Of a DNA stretch of 64,000 bases, positions 46,112-58,400 are shown one piece after another. The position numbers and the translations under genes are program-made. Each line of letters begins with the position of its first letter. Position 1 is the first letter of the stretch. Origin of the DNA: Chamaecyparis obtusa (taxonomy: Eukaryota; Streptophyta; Pinopsida; Cupressales; Cupressaceae); NCBI GenBank assembly GCA_027943335.1, contig BSBK01002796.1, forward strand, positions 129,001 through 193,000, written 5' to 3'. The notes under the pieces were generated by a model. That model saw only the letters and a list, made by a program, of their open reading frames with translations. It was not told where the DNA came from and searched no databases.

Positions 46112-47043
46112 TGACGCAGACCAAGGGATGGTGGATCCAATTAATGACAACCCAAACCTTACAACTCTAGAATTACATAGCAGAAATACACAACTCAATT
46201 GTTTCAAAGTAATTTTCATTAACATGCTTGACTATAAGGCCTTTTGGGTTAGGGCCAATTACAATTAGAAATAATCTGCAAGATCCAAGGATCCAATACA
46301 ACACTTAGCCAGTTCAGTTTTGAGACAAATCAACAACTGATGGAAACCCTAAGGTAGATCCAAACTTGAGCTCGCAAGCCTCCAAGCAATCTCCTTGTTC
46401 CTAAGTGTGCAAACCACTAGTTCTACTTACAAAAAACTATCAGATAGTAATTTGATCTGCAAGATCATGTAAGATCTTTTCCACAACATCACCAACTCTA
46501 GCTTTAGTAGTGCATCCAAACTGATGCTACTCAAAACTACCAAGAGTTGCCCTCCCACTCCTCAAACATCTACCCAAACACTCCTTAAATACTAGTCATT
46601 AGCCACTAGTCAGCTAGATTAAACCATTAACTCCCCCTAAAAATTATTAAATGCAATACAAGTCAGCTCAAAATAGCCTTACAAACATTTAATACAACAT
46701 GTCGGCCTATAAAAACAACTACCAACAATAAATGCACCAAGTCAGCCCAACAAATCACACAGAACTCTAGTTGGTAAACCAAAACTACCAAGCAATAGTG
46801 AATTAACCGAGCAAGCCAAGCATCACCGAGCACCGGTGTCAACTGAGAACCATAGGCATTACCGAGTAACACTTTCACCGAATGCCAGAGATTACCGAGT
46901 CCTCCAGTGATTGATCTTCCTTCAATGACCGAGACCATCAGTCAAGGCTGCAACAAAATAACACCGGCCAAATAACAAACACCCATACAGATTCACCAAG
47001 GACAAAGAATGCCCCTGCTTCACCCAAGAATGCCCCTACATCA
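46112..47043 (-). repeat. 5' LTR of the 43188-47043 element
   Basis: 932 bp, TG...CA ends intact. Frequent G/A and C/T differences from its partner. Confidence 0.9.
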
Positions 47044-47083
47044 GATCCCTAGTTCTTTCAGAACATCACTTGCCAATAGTTAG

Positions 47084-47943
47084 AAGGTAAAAACTACGGT
47101 GGGGATAACACCCCCAAATTCTTCACTACTGTAGTAAATAAAGTATGTCGATTAAGGCTACAATTGTGATCACTTCTGATGATCTTACCTTGTTAGGAGT
47201 AACATAAGATTGACTAGATCTACCTTTTTAAAGGATTTTAGCAACACCAAATAAGTGTGCACTTAGTCAAGATATTTACAAAAGAAGATTAAGTCTACTT
47301 TGTTAAGAGATTCACAATCCTACTACAATGGTTAAATTGATAACAATAGAATATCTGTAAATGAAAAATCATGCTTGTCTGAATCAGATCTATGAAATAT
47401 CAAATAGATATTATGAAATATCATGATATCCTTATCATGCCCCTAATAAAAATGATGTCTTTTATAAATATATAGAAAACTTCTTTGACCTAATTAGGTT
47501 TACAACATCTTAGAAAAACTAAGATCAACGGTATACAAAAATAACATAGATCTAACTGTTACATATGAATCATCACAAAATTAATTGATTACATCCATAT
47601 TAAATATGTTCTCAATCTTGGTAAAATGTTTATAGATTTGTGTAAACCATTGCATAGATATGTGCCATTACTGATTACTATGCCATTTCCTGAATAACTC
47701 GGTAAACACTGCATTCACTATTCAGTGATGGAACTGATGCTCAGTGTGTAGAATGCTTGGTTAAACCTATATTCTAATAGCTTGATGTTCTACCTTGTAA
47801 CTGCTTGGTGTGAAGGATTTGTAAGTTCAACCGACTGACTTGTGTAACTCCTTATTCTGACCTTTACCTATTGAATAAATTAGATTACCGACTGAACTTG
47901 TTTGATACTAATGACAATACTTAATGCTCAAATAGAGATAACA
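47084..47943 (-). mobile_element. LTR remnant of the 52228-60518 family
   Basis: Reverse complement aligns with 52228-53262: outer end GTTATCTCTATTTGAGCATTAA, then GTAAGATCATCAGAAGTG and GGGTGTCATCCCCACC-type stretch. It lacks the last 200 bases of the LTR. Either a decayed solo LTR or the edge of an element destroyed further left. Confidence 0.75.
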
Positions 47944-48195
47944 ATTCTAACATATTCATTTGAGAATATTATGTCCTAATAATTGTAGTTTTATATTAAT
48001 GTATATGTTGATACGAATGAGTGGTATCAAATGGTATGTTACAATTGGACACTTCCAAGGGAACCCCATGTTAGAGGAGACAATTTTTTACATGGTATTT
48101 TTTGTTTGGATTTTCCTCTAATTGTCATATATTTTCTAAAAATAAAACATGTTAGGCCTTGTCAGGTGACTCATAGCCTATTGATAAGGGAAATG
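47944..48195. other. spacer before the RNase H remnant
   Basis: Short open stretch (48031-48225, VCYNWTLPREPHVRG...) has no recognised motif but runs into the RNase H start, so it may be the decayed linker of the same LINE. Confidence 0.3.
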
Positions 48196-48660
48196 GCTAA
48201 GTGGATCCCTCCTGAGGAGAGATGAGTTAAATGAAATTTTGATGATTATGCTAAAGGAAATCCTGGGGCTTCAACTATTAGAGGAGTGATTAAATACTAG
48301 ATAGGGATATTCATTTAAAGATGCAACAAGAACCTTGGAATTGGTTCAAATAATAGGGTTGAGGCTATTACTACATGGTAGGGTATGAAATTCTTAAAAC
48401 TTTGAATTTACAATAGATCATTCTTTAAGTAGACTCAAAAATAATTGTGGATTATTTGAAGGGGGAAGATGGTTGTCCATGTGATCTAATTAGTCTAATA
48501 GAAGATTGGAAAAATATGTTAACCAGATTTTGCAAGTGTGAGATCCAACATACTCTTTGAGAAGGGAATAAAGTAGCCAACCACATGGGTAACATGGACC
48601 TAAATTCAAATAAATGGAACAAAATTAAATGTACAATCACTACCCTCATGGGCCTAAGGA
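48196..48660 (+). pseudogene. RNase H domain remnant, probably 3' end of a plant LINE
   Basis: Translated with stops ignored: WIPPEER-VK-NFDDYAKGNP (expected Trp codons now TGA), GASTIRGVI, NLGIGSNNRVEAITTW, then D-SKI-VDYLKGE and REGNKVANHMGNMD-like parts in neighbouring frames. This is the plant LINE-type RNase H (catalytic D in NFDD, E in VEA, D before SKI). Numerous stops and frameshifts; no reverse transcriptase upstream. No poly(A) tail seen. Confidence 0.75.
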
Positions 48661-48959
48661 TATTCTAGCTAATGAAAGAAAACATAACATGTTGGAGATA
48701 CCAAGTAATTCTTAATTATGAAGACTATAATCCTTATATACATAGTATCCTTATTTTGGTACTGATTTTTGGCCCTTCTTGGTGGAATCGAAGGATTATG
48801 GAGGATAATTTAGTCAATGATAAGTATATGTATATGGAGAATAAGGAAGCATTTGATTCTTATATAGGAAATTTCAAATTAAAAAAGGGCACCAAGGAAA
48901 AGAAAAATCTAAATTTTAAAAGAAAAAAGAACTAGTAAGTGGAGTAATTATGGTGTAAG
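48661..48959 (+). other. unassigned stretch between LINE remnant and copia-like element
   Basis: Holds an 87-codon open frame (48672-48935) with a lysine-rich end (KKGTKEKKNLNFKRKKN). It may be the start of the plus-strand frame of the next element, but it has no partner in the second copy. Confidence 0.3.
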
Positions 48960-49092
48960 GGTCATTAAAGTGGTTTATTTGATAACCACCACTACAGTGC
49001 CCAATCATAAAATTCTTAAAAAAAGATTGATGGAGATTAATTACTTTAATACCCCATGTGAAAATTCAAAAGGTAAGAACTAGTACCATGAT

Positions 49093-50995
49093 ATGCATAT
49101 CTTTCACCACTTAATGTTAAGAGATATCAAAAGACACCCCCTTCAAAATAATGACATGATTGTGAGATTAAAAGGCTCTGACATGAGTAGTGATGAGATC
49201 ACCAAGGGCATCTCACATTGGAAAAGACCTTTCCATAATATTGTCAATCATGTAACCATCATGCTAGTGGTCCAAAGCATTCAAAGCATGTATAGAATTG
49301 AAGACTCTATGAGATGGCTTTCATTATAAAATTATTTAAAAAATCCACTTAAGAAGCCTCTAGAATTTATTGGGAAAAGAAGAGAAAAGTTTATTTTTGT
49401 TTCTAGCAGTATTTTTCATTGTGGGCCTCACCAAAAAAGAATTTTTAGTTATCTATTGGGTTTTGCTAAGTTAAAAGTGATGGGAGACCCTCTTAAACAA
49501 TGAGAGCCAAAATATTGCAAGGATTTGATGAAGAATGGGGAACTATGAGATTTTTTCATGAAAGATGAGCTTAAAATACATATTTCATGGCTATGCAGGG
49601 GTATGACAGAGCCCTATCCATAAAATTTTTTAATTCTTGGCAAAAGGGTTTTGTCCTTATTGGTAGTATTAGGTTTAGGATTACTCCTTACCTAATAGAA
49701 GATACTATTGAGCTAAAAAATGAGGGAGAAGAAGTAAAGAAAAAGAGCTCAGATGAATACAAGGCTTACATGAAAAATTTCTTTGAAAAAAGGTGAAAAA
49801 CTAGTGGTTGAACAAAATGGGTGTGACTGCTCTTTTCTTCATCCCCCTTATGCTTTAGTTTTCTATCATGTAATGAAGTATTTACCTTGTCCAAGTTCAA
49901 TATACCACTTTCTATGGCTTCCATTTTTCCATAATTAATAATATTAGACATGGTGAAAAGATTGATATTCTATTTTTTCTGTATACTTCCCTGGGTAATA
50001 GTATTAGTAAAGGTGCCTCAACCCTAGTGCACCAAGGATTAATATTTATTTTTTATCAATTTGAGTTTGATAGATCTTCCTTTAGAATACAATTTATCTC
50101 TCACCCCTAATTTGAACCTAACCAAGTTAGAAAGATCAACTGTGCATCTCTATTAGAATTGATCTGATCAAGAGTAACCCCCTCCTAGAGAACGCTAACC
50201 TCCTAGAGAATGCTAACCCTAGCACAAAGAAAAATACCAAAGATGATAAGATTAAATTTTCCAAAAAAACCCTTAGACACTAAGCTATTTGAAGTTACTC
50301 TTGATAAATGAAAAGCCACTAGTTGCAAGCATAGCCTTACTAAAGCTAGGAAGATTGGTAAAGGATCAAAATGGAAAAAATCTCTAGTGGAGATCAAAGA
50401 CCTTAAAGAAGAAAAAAATGATGTAGAGAATCAAGATAATCCTCTTCATTCTATGATTTCTAGGGAAAAATGGTCAGTCCACCTCTTAACAAATAATTAA
50501 AAGGTAAAAATATCTTAGAAGAGATTTTCCTAGAGACATACTTTGAGCATGAACCTAAAGATGGTGATAATATAGATAATTCTAATGATGAGGACTATGA
50601 TGATAATGAAGAGTTTGGTGGAGGAGATAAAGAGGAACCCCTAGATTTAATAGTTAATTTGGATGATTATGATGACCTGATGGACAAGGTCTCTACTTTT
50701 CCTATTCACAAAATGGACTTGATAACAATGTTGAGGATTCCCCTCCACCTAACCTTCTTACTCATAATGAGAATTCTCTCTTCCTTCAAGAAAAAAATAA
50801 AGATTTGTAGAATAAGGTTGTTGAGATTGAGGAAAATGTTGTTGCCTCTGCCAATTTTGAACAACAATTTAGTGAATCTCTTATCTTTACATGATCACTA
50901 ATGGTTCTATTGTGAAAAGTTTTTATGGGTCTCTTTTCAAGACAAAAAAATAAGGAAGAACTCAAAAAAAGATAATGGAGATGAATAGGGCCAAG
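49093..50995 (+). pseudogene. X1 plus-strand reading frame opposite to gag, unknown function
   Basis: Pieces shared with X2 in the same order: KPLEFIGKRREKF, ALSIKFFNSWQKGF (about 49605-49645), IRFRITPYLIEDTIELKNEG, VVEQNG-D-S then PPYALVFYHVMKYL (about 49805-49890), an acidic FEHEPKDGDNIDNSNDEDYD (about 50545-50600), and a coiled-coil-like end. Many stops. The two copies keep the protein order although both are dead, which argues for a once-real protein encoded on the strand opposite to gag. No enzyme motif recognised. Confidence 0.5.
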
Positions 50996-51439
50996 GGATG
51001 AACAAGAAAAACAAAAATTTTGAGGTAGAGAATAAGACTCTAAATTTACATTGTCTCTCAAGGAATTGGGAGATTATTATTTTGAATGATGCTACCAAGG
51101 ATTTTCTCTTTGAGATTGGTTGGCTCATGTTAGCTAGTTTTGTATTCTGCAAGAGCCATTCGACCATTAGTTCTTTAGTTTTTTTTTTAAATTTTATTTC
51201 AAGTTAGTTATTAGTATATAGTTTTATTTTTTTTGAAAGACTTAATCTCCTTATGGGATAACATGGACTGTATGGTCATTATGATTTTATACTCAAACTC
51301 TCCTAGCAGTAAAATATTGATATAGTTTAATTATTTTAATGTCAATGGTTAGAAATATAGTGATAGTAGTAGTGACATTGGAGTTATAGTCCATCTTATT
51401 ACAAGTTTTTAACTAACATTTTGAAGTCTTAATGCATGG

Positions 51440-51778
51440 GTTTTTTGTACTTGAAGTTGTAATAGCCCGAAGTTGGGTTTATTTGTTATGGGTGTGTCTT
51501 ATTGATGTGTGGTATAAGGGTCCCCTCCCTACTGATTTAATCTAAAAAATAATCTTCTATTGAGATTAAGACTCAAGGCTTTATCAATGATACCTCTAGC
51601 TTGCTCCATCTTGCTTTTTTATGTCTCCTTAAATTATTTGGTAGAATGAAGTTCTCTAATTTATTTGTCACTCTCCTCTAAAAAGCCTTTTCTAGATTAA
51701 AGAATTCTTGACTATAATCTTCCACTCTACAAAATCACTTCCACAAAAGATAGGAAAAACTTTATTTGAAGAGCCCAT
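51440..51778 (-). pseudogene. gag: X1 gag start, copia type, decayed
   Basis: ATG at 51778: MGSSNKVFPIFCGSDFVEWK, matching X2's MVSSNNVLHIFDGSDSIDWK. Stops follow within 30 codons. Position just inside the primer site is right for gag. Confidence 0.65.
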
Positions 51779-51871
51779 GTTACCAAGAAAAGATAGCTTT
51801 TAAATAAATATCAATTCAACAATACTCTAGCCATGTTAGAATCTCTTAAACCAACTCTGGCTTTGATACTA

Positions 51872-52227
51872 TGTAAGAACATGCCCAAAATATAATTATA
51901 AACTAAAATAATAGTAGTGAATAGGGAAAAATAGAGTACTAGATTAGAAAGAAATGATGGAGAGCTTTATCTTTTATTATATTTAATCCCATATAGCATG
52001 AAATCACATTTCATTTCACTAAATTGCATTATTTTTTTGATTAGCAAATGGCAAGAAGCCTTGGATTTTTATTAATAACTTAGAAATTATAATAAGTTAT
52101 TTTTGGGTCCTCCACTTAGTGCGGGTACCAGAGGAAAAGAAAAGAGGAAAGGAAAACCTCTGGTATTTCATGAGATCGAGGTCTAACACATATTTTATAC
52201 ATTACATTAGATAAATGGCTATTCCCC
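51872..52227 (-). repeat. X1 LTR, left part
   Basis: Aligns with 63734-63930 (TAATAGTGAATAGGGAAAAA and TTTATCTTTTATTATATTTAA). Cut at 52227 by the TCCCC-flanked insertion; resumes at 60524. Confidence 0.65.
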
Positions 52228-53470
52228 TGTTATCTCTATTTGAGCATTAATGGATTTTCATTAGTATCAATCAGTTATTCAGTCCGTAAAGGTTGGAAAA
52301 GGGAGACAAATAGGATAGTCGATCAAGCATACAAATCCTTCACACTGAGAAAAGACAAGGAAAAACTTCAAGATAACCAAAAATAGGTTTGACCAAGCAC
52401 ACTTACCAAGCAACATGTATTTACCGAGTACCAAGCTAGTGATCACCGAGCCTGCATATCAATTGAGCACCAATAATTTACAGAATGGTGAATGTAGTGA
52501 TTACTGAGTAAAGCAAGAAATGGCATATTAATCATGAATGGCACAAACATCTATGCAAATGATTTACACCAATCATGAAAATGGTTTACCAAGATCGAGA
52601 CAATACTTAAGATGGATGTAATCATTAAATTTGGTGATGATTCCTATGTAATGTTAGATCTAGGTTATTTTTCTTATACCATTGATCTTAGGTTTTATAA
52701 GATATTGTAAACCCTAATTGGGTCAAGGAAGTTTGATATAAATTTGTGAAGATGTCATTATGATCATGTATCATGAAAGAGTAGCCACACTAAGGACATC
52801 AGGAGATCAAACAAAGGGTTTTGGATATAAGGTTTATGAAAGAAAGAATCAATTTTATAGAACATGTACAAGGCTATTGAGTAGGACAAAAGGACATATA
52901 CATCACATATAAGTGATATCTAATTGATATTTCATAGATCTGAATAAGGAATTATTAAGTTTTTATTTATAGATACTTTTACTGTTATCAATTTAATCAT
53001 TGTAGCAAAATTTAAAATCTCTTAACAAAGAAGACTTAACCATTCTTATATAAATCTCTTAACCAAGTACACACATACTTTGTGTTGTTAAAATCCTTTA
53101 ACTAGGTAGATCTAGTTGATCTTTTGTTACTCCTAACAGGGTAAGATCATCAGAAGTGATCACAAACTTGTAGCCTTAACCGACACACTTTATTGCTGCA
53201 GTCGTGAAGATTTGTGGGTGTCATCCCCACCTTAGTTTTTACCTTCTTACAAGGGTTTTTGTGATACCAAAATATCTATGTCATGAGTATGAATTTCCAT
53301 GAATGATTTATTATTTAGTTTACATTTTCAGTTACATGAATGTATGTTTATAACAATGGATTCAGTCAGTTAATTGAGATCTACAAGTGCAAAGGTTTTA
53401 GTGATAAATTTTTTTGAGGGTATTGATTCACCCTTCTCCTCTTAGTACTTATCTTTCTATAATCACAACA
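52228..53470 (+). repeat. 5' LTR of the 52228-60518 element
   Basis: 1243 bp, aligned with 59290-60518. Contains CCTAACAGGGTAAGATCATC and similar CTCTTAAC repeats. Confidence 0.92.
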
Positions 53471-53472
53471 AT

Positions 53473-53484
53473 TGGTATCAAAGC
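53473..53484 (+). other. primer-binding site, initiator tRNA-Met type
   Basis: TGGTATCAAAGC two bases after the 5' LTR; the usual plant form is TGGTATCAGAGC. Confidence 0.8.
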
Positions 53485-53534
53485 TAGATCTCTTATTATG
53501 GAAGTTTAATCACTGAAGAGGAAAGATCTAAGGA

Positions 53535-54930
53535 TGGAAAGATATAAGTTGGACAAGACCATTGAGAATAAAAGGTTATAGATGTAGATCTTTATTGAGA
53601 AATTGAAGGAAGTCAATGAAGAAATGAAGAAGTTACTGATTAGAAGAAAAGACATGGCAATTTGGTACAATGAGATTGATTATCATGAAGAAGAAATAGA
53701 TGATCCTTTTGAGACATCTAGATTTGGATCTGGTAGCATATCTAATTCATTTGAAGGAGAAATATAAGATCTATCTAAAAAGAATCTACATCTTACTGAA
53801 CAAGTCAAAGCTTTGTAGATCGGTCAAGAGACACAAATGGTTAGGATGATTGATGTCATGAACAATGCTAGGCAAGCAAAACAAGAAAGAAACTTGGCTA
53901 TTGAAGATAGGAGACAAATGACTGATAAGTAGCAAGAGAAGGAATTTGGGATACTGAGACTCACCAAGCATCACTTGGAAATATCCAATTAGATGGTTTT
54001 CATAAGTTAGGAAGTCAACCAAGTAGACAGTGAGCTTACAATGAAACTAGAAGACATCGATGAATTAAGAGAGGAAAATGAAAGATTGAAGAATGAGGTA
54101 AAAATGCAACAACAACATAATGAGATGATCAAGAAAGCTGAAGACAATACAAAGAGAATGGATGAATTTATGATAAGTCAGAAAGGACTTGGTAGACCAA
54201 CTGGTTTAGGCTACACAGAGAAGGGATAATCATCAAGATAAGTTGAAAGGAACAATGCATACACTAATTAAAAGTCAAATAATCTATCATGTTATCATTG
54301 TGGAAAATCAGGCCACACAAAAAATGTTTGGATGAGTAAAGAAAAAGGTATTCCTAAATCCACTCCTAAGTTTAATGGTTTTTTCTATAACTGTAACAAG
54401 TATGGACATCAGGCACATGAGTGGAGATCTAAATTGAATAGGACTCCTAATAAACTCTACATAGAGAAACATTGTCACACTTGCAATATACATGGACACA
54501 TGTCACAAGAATGCAGGACAAAAATGAAGCAAGTCTGGACACCGAAAGAACATAACAAAATATATCAACTAAGAAGGCAAGGTAATGCATACACTTGCAA
54601 TTACAATACATGGGTTAATTGCATAACATGTGGAAGGTATGGATATATAGCAGGAAATTTCATGAGATATAACTGGAGAGGAAGATCTCACAATTGGACA
54701 AATATAAGCATGGCTTGTTAACACTATCACAAGGTCAGTCGCCTAAGCAAGGATTGCAGAAACCGATCACCAGAGACACAAACAAATGAAAATAAAAATA
54801 CAATTGAGGAAATTATGAGGATAAGGAATCAAATGTGGAGAAAAGCATCAAGTGATAATGATGGATCAAGAAATACAGTAGGTGAAACCTCATCCATTGG
54901 ATTGGGTGGCATCGCCACCTCCAACTAAAT
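53535..54930 (+). pseudogene. gag: gag-like coiled-coil and zinc-knuckle protein, broken
   Basis: Starts near MERYKLDKTIE (53535). The first part is a long coiled coil (e.g. DIDELREENERLKNEVKMQQ, about 54050-54110), then GLGRPTGLGY, then about five knuckle-like units between 54290 and 54770: CYHCGKSGHTKNVW, FYNCNKYGHQAHEW, CHTCNIHGHMSQEC, CITCGRYGYIAGNF and CYHYHK-type. Only the third keeps the full C-C-H-C set. Stops are mostly TAG/TAA at probable Gln codons. The usual copia capsid domain is not recognisable at the front, so the protein looks like the C-terminal half of a copia-type gag. Confidence 0.65.
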
Positions 54931-55477
54931 CATAAAATGTATGTGTGGAACTGAATTTCAAGTCGGTTATATCTAACAAACAGTTCCTTATATCTAGTGT
55001 TAGCATACCAAATCTGCATGAAACAAGATGCACTCTGGGTTTATATGTTTAGAGCTTTAAATGTGTACAGTCAGTATAAGAAAGATCGAGTATGTATTTG
55101 CTAGTCGGTAACTATTGGCAAGGTTAACCAAGTTGTGGTATCAACTAAATAATGTTCAAGTGTTAACCAAGCTTAAGATATTTTTGAAGTATAAATCGAG
55201 TGCAACTACATCTACCGAGTTGTGGTAGGTCAAGCATGAAATGCAAAAGTTTAAGTGGGAAATAAATTTTTCGGTATAGATAAACGGTGGACGTAGTCAT
55301 TTTTCACATTGTGAACATGAAGAACTAGAGAGATTTTGAGGGAGATTTGAGAAGAGAATTTCTAGAGTAGTTGAGAAAAGATTTGAAGGATTTCTGAGCA
55401 AGTTAGTCTCGATCACAAGTAAGTTTCTCTTTCATCGAGCTATTTCACAGTTATTTCTTGAAGCCCTAATTTGAAGA
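54931..55477. other. spacer between gag-like gene and unknown frame
   Basis: No open frame. Ends in a leader-like stretch with GATCACAAGTAAGTTTC (possible splice donor near 55420) before ATG at 55478, which could mean that the next frame had its own transcript. Confidence 0.4.
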
Positions 55478-58400
55478 ATGATGACATCCTCATCGAAGGC
55501 TATGAAATCTAATTCCAAGAATGATAAGAAAGTCACCTTAACAAATTATGCAACCTATATTGAACTGAAATACAAGTTACATTCTGAGGTTGCATCCCAA
55601 ACTAACAAAAATGGCTCATTCTTGAGCATTCCACCTATGGTTTTGCTAGTTCAGGACATCCTCACATACATACATTGCAAAATCATTGAAATAGGGGATT
55701 ATGAGCTTCAATCCACCTATCAGGAGTTGAGTGTCGATGGTAAGCTCAAGGATGAACATACACACTTGAAAGTGATGGGTTTAGTGAATGCCCTATATTT
55801 CCCAAGGGTATTCAAGAATGAATGGATTAAGGTAGTGTTGAGCTGTGTGCACAAGGGAAAGTTATGGCTGGATGAACTAGTCATTTGAAACCACCAAAGA
55901 TATCATACATGCAGTCATCAGTTACCCCATAACTGACAATGTAAAAGAATTGAGGAGTGCACCGAGAGATGAGATTGAGAAGTTAACCAGAGCTGAATGG
56001 GACAATAGAGGCATGAGAATCAACACTATTATTGATCCCAAGACAAGGTTCAATGCATATGCAGTTGGCTATAATATATTTCAATCTAGCATGTCAAATA
56101 GTGTTCCATGTGGAGTTGTGGATATAGCTTATAAGATTGTGAAGAAAGGATTTCAATTTGACCTTGCCAAGCTATTACTGAAATAGTTGGATGAGAATAT
56201 GAGAACCATCAGGTTGGCAAAGAAAAATACCTATAAGTTTGGTTCACTGTTTAATTTCATATTTTTCTATATACAAAACATTTTTCCCTCAGTCGGTAAT
56301 GTTAACTAGGATGTTGACTGACTGGTCACTTTGCAAATCAATGATTTCATTCAAAGTTTGGGGAAAACTTTTGTTAGCATTATGGATGTATACTTTGAGC
56401 AGTTTAAGAAAAAAATGCATCAAAGAAGCAGAATACCAAGTCAGCTGGTTGAATAATACAAGGAAGATATCTATTTCTTAGTGGACATTGACACCACTCT
56501 TATCAAGGTGGTTGAACCAAGAACTACTTTGTTACCCCCTATGGGCTATGAACTTGATATCGATTGAGCCTCCAAATCAATAGAGGAACTATTAGCCGAG
56601 CCCAAAGATCCAAAGGAAAGTAGGTTTGGTACCTATGAAGAGGCCAAACAAAGAATTAAGATGGATCTTGTTGTAGTTAAAGTGAATAGGAAATCAAAGA
56701 AAATGATGGACACATTGATAAAGAAATTTGGAGATGAAGCATAAGAGGAAGAAGCATCTGAGGCTAATCATGTTGAAGAGGAAACTGAGGAATAGTTATT
56801 GATAGGAAATAGTGAACATGATGGGGAGGAGACTGAGTCTGATAAAGACATACAATCTACACCTGTCAAGGCCATAGGGAAGAGAAAACAAGAAGAAGCA
56901 CTAACAAAGAAAGGACAAGGTCCACAAAAACTGCTTCCCCACCTCCAAAGAAAGGTATAGTGAAAATTCCAAGGTCAAATCCCACCAAGACATATCAAAA
57001 GAAGAAGAGAGGTGCCCAAGCCACCTCCAAGCTACCTAAAAAGAGGAGGAAATTAATAAGAGAAAAAGATGATATTGATGATGATGATGAAGAGGAAAGT
57101 CAAGATAAATTTAAAGTTGTGAATAAAAATTAATCAATTGATGAAGTAGTGGAAACTATAAAGGAAAACGGTGGTCTTAGTAACCCCAAATTGAGTCATT
57201 ATGTACATATGACTAACGAGAATCAGGAAAAGATTGAAGAGGCCATCATACAAATGATGATTAAATTTAAAAAGGTACCTATTGAGTTTTCTAGGTATGT
57301 ACCTAAGGGTTTGTATGAGAAAGTGTCTACAAGATGGACTTATGCCTTGCACACTAAAAAGAAGATGAGAGAACATTCATTGATATTGGCTATGCCTACC
57401 TTATTGATTCTTGAAATAGAAGAATTAATGACATAATATTCTAAGAGATTGATAGTAAAGACTAGAGCACTGAATATTATGGCAGACAAACTTGAATAAG
57501 TTGATGAGAATAGTAAACTTATATGGACTTCAATTCTAAAAGCCCAAAAAGAACCAGACAAATTAGCATTAGTAGTAGTTCTGGAGAAGAAGAGTAAAAA
57601 GAAAGGAAAATGAATTCACCCAGATGATGTTGATCTTGCTCCCAAGAAACCCATTGATTTATTAGACATTGACGTAGCAGATACTACCATTTCTATAGAC
57701 TTATATCTGACAGGTTACATAGAATAATACAAGGATCCTCCCATGCAGTTAATAATAATAGGGACATATGATGTATTAATTAAAGACATCACAAATGGAG
57801 ATCTTGATGACATAAAAAATGATGAAGACATAAAAATTGTTGTAGATACAACTAAGGAAAATAAACCCACTGAGGCAACAATAAGTGAAATTTTGGGTGA
57901 CTTACCAATATTAGTACAAGTTGTTGACATAGTAACATAGAAGGAAATCAAAGGCTTGACCCCCAAGAAACCTAAAGATACACCTGAGGAACAGGGGACA
58001 ATAGAGAAGAATACTTCGAATGAGCCCAGAAGAAAACTCAGGCAACAACGTAAGCACCACAAGAATATAAACCAGTAGAATCAACAACATACACCACAAC
58101 CAACCTCCAAGGAAAAGATTCTAAGACAACAGTCACCTGGCAACCTAAGGAAGAAAGTGTGTCAACCAAGCCTAAGAAGACAAATATGGAGACTAAAGCT
58201 CTCGTTCCATATACCAAGTCACCAACACTAGAGAAGAAGAAAAAGAAACATGACAAGGGTCCAATCACATTAGATGAGGTTATTGAGATACCTGAATGTG
58301 ACCCTAGAACATTAGACCCCGAGGTACTAAGAAGATATGGGGAATTGTGCACAAGGAAGGCTACCCAAGAAAAGCTAAAAAGGGAGAGTAAAAGAAAGAA

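Larger units (their letters stand above)
43188..47043 (-). mobile_element. Ty3/gypsy element reduced to gag and protease (TR-GAG type), 3.9 kb
   Basis: Target duplication GATCC at 43183-43187 and 47044-47048. LTRs 46112-47043 (5' on minus, ends TGACGCAG...ACATCA on plus) and 43188-44123. Primer site TGGTATTAGAAC at 46098-46109 on minus is the initiator tRNA-Met type. Inside are gag, the protease DSG motif and the short stretch before reverse transcriptase, then the 3' LTR; polymerase, RNase H and integrase are missing. Confidence 0.92.
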
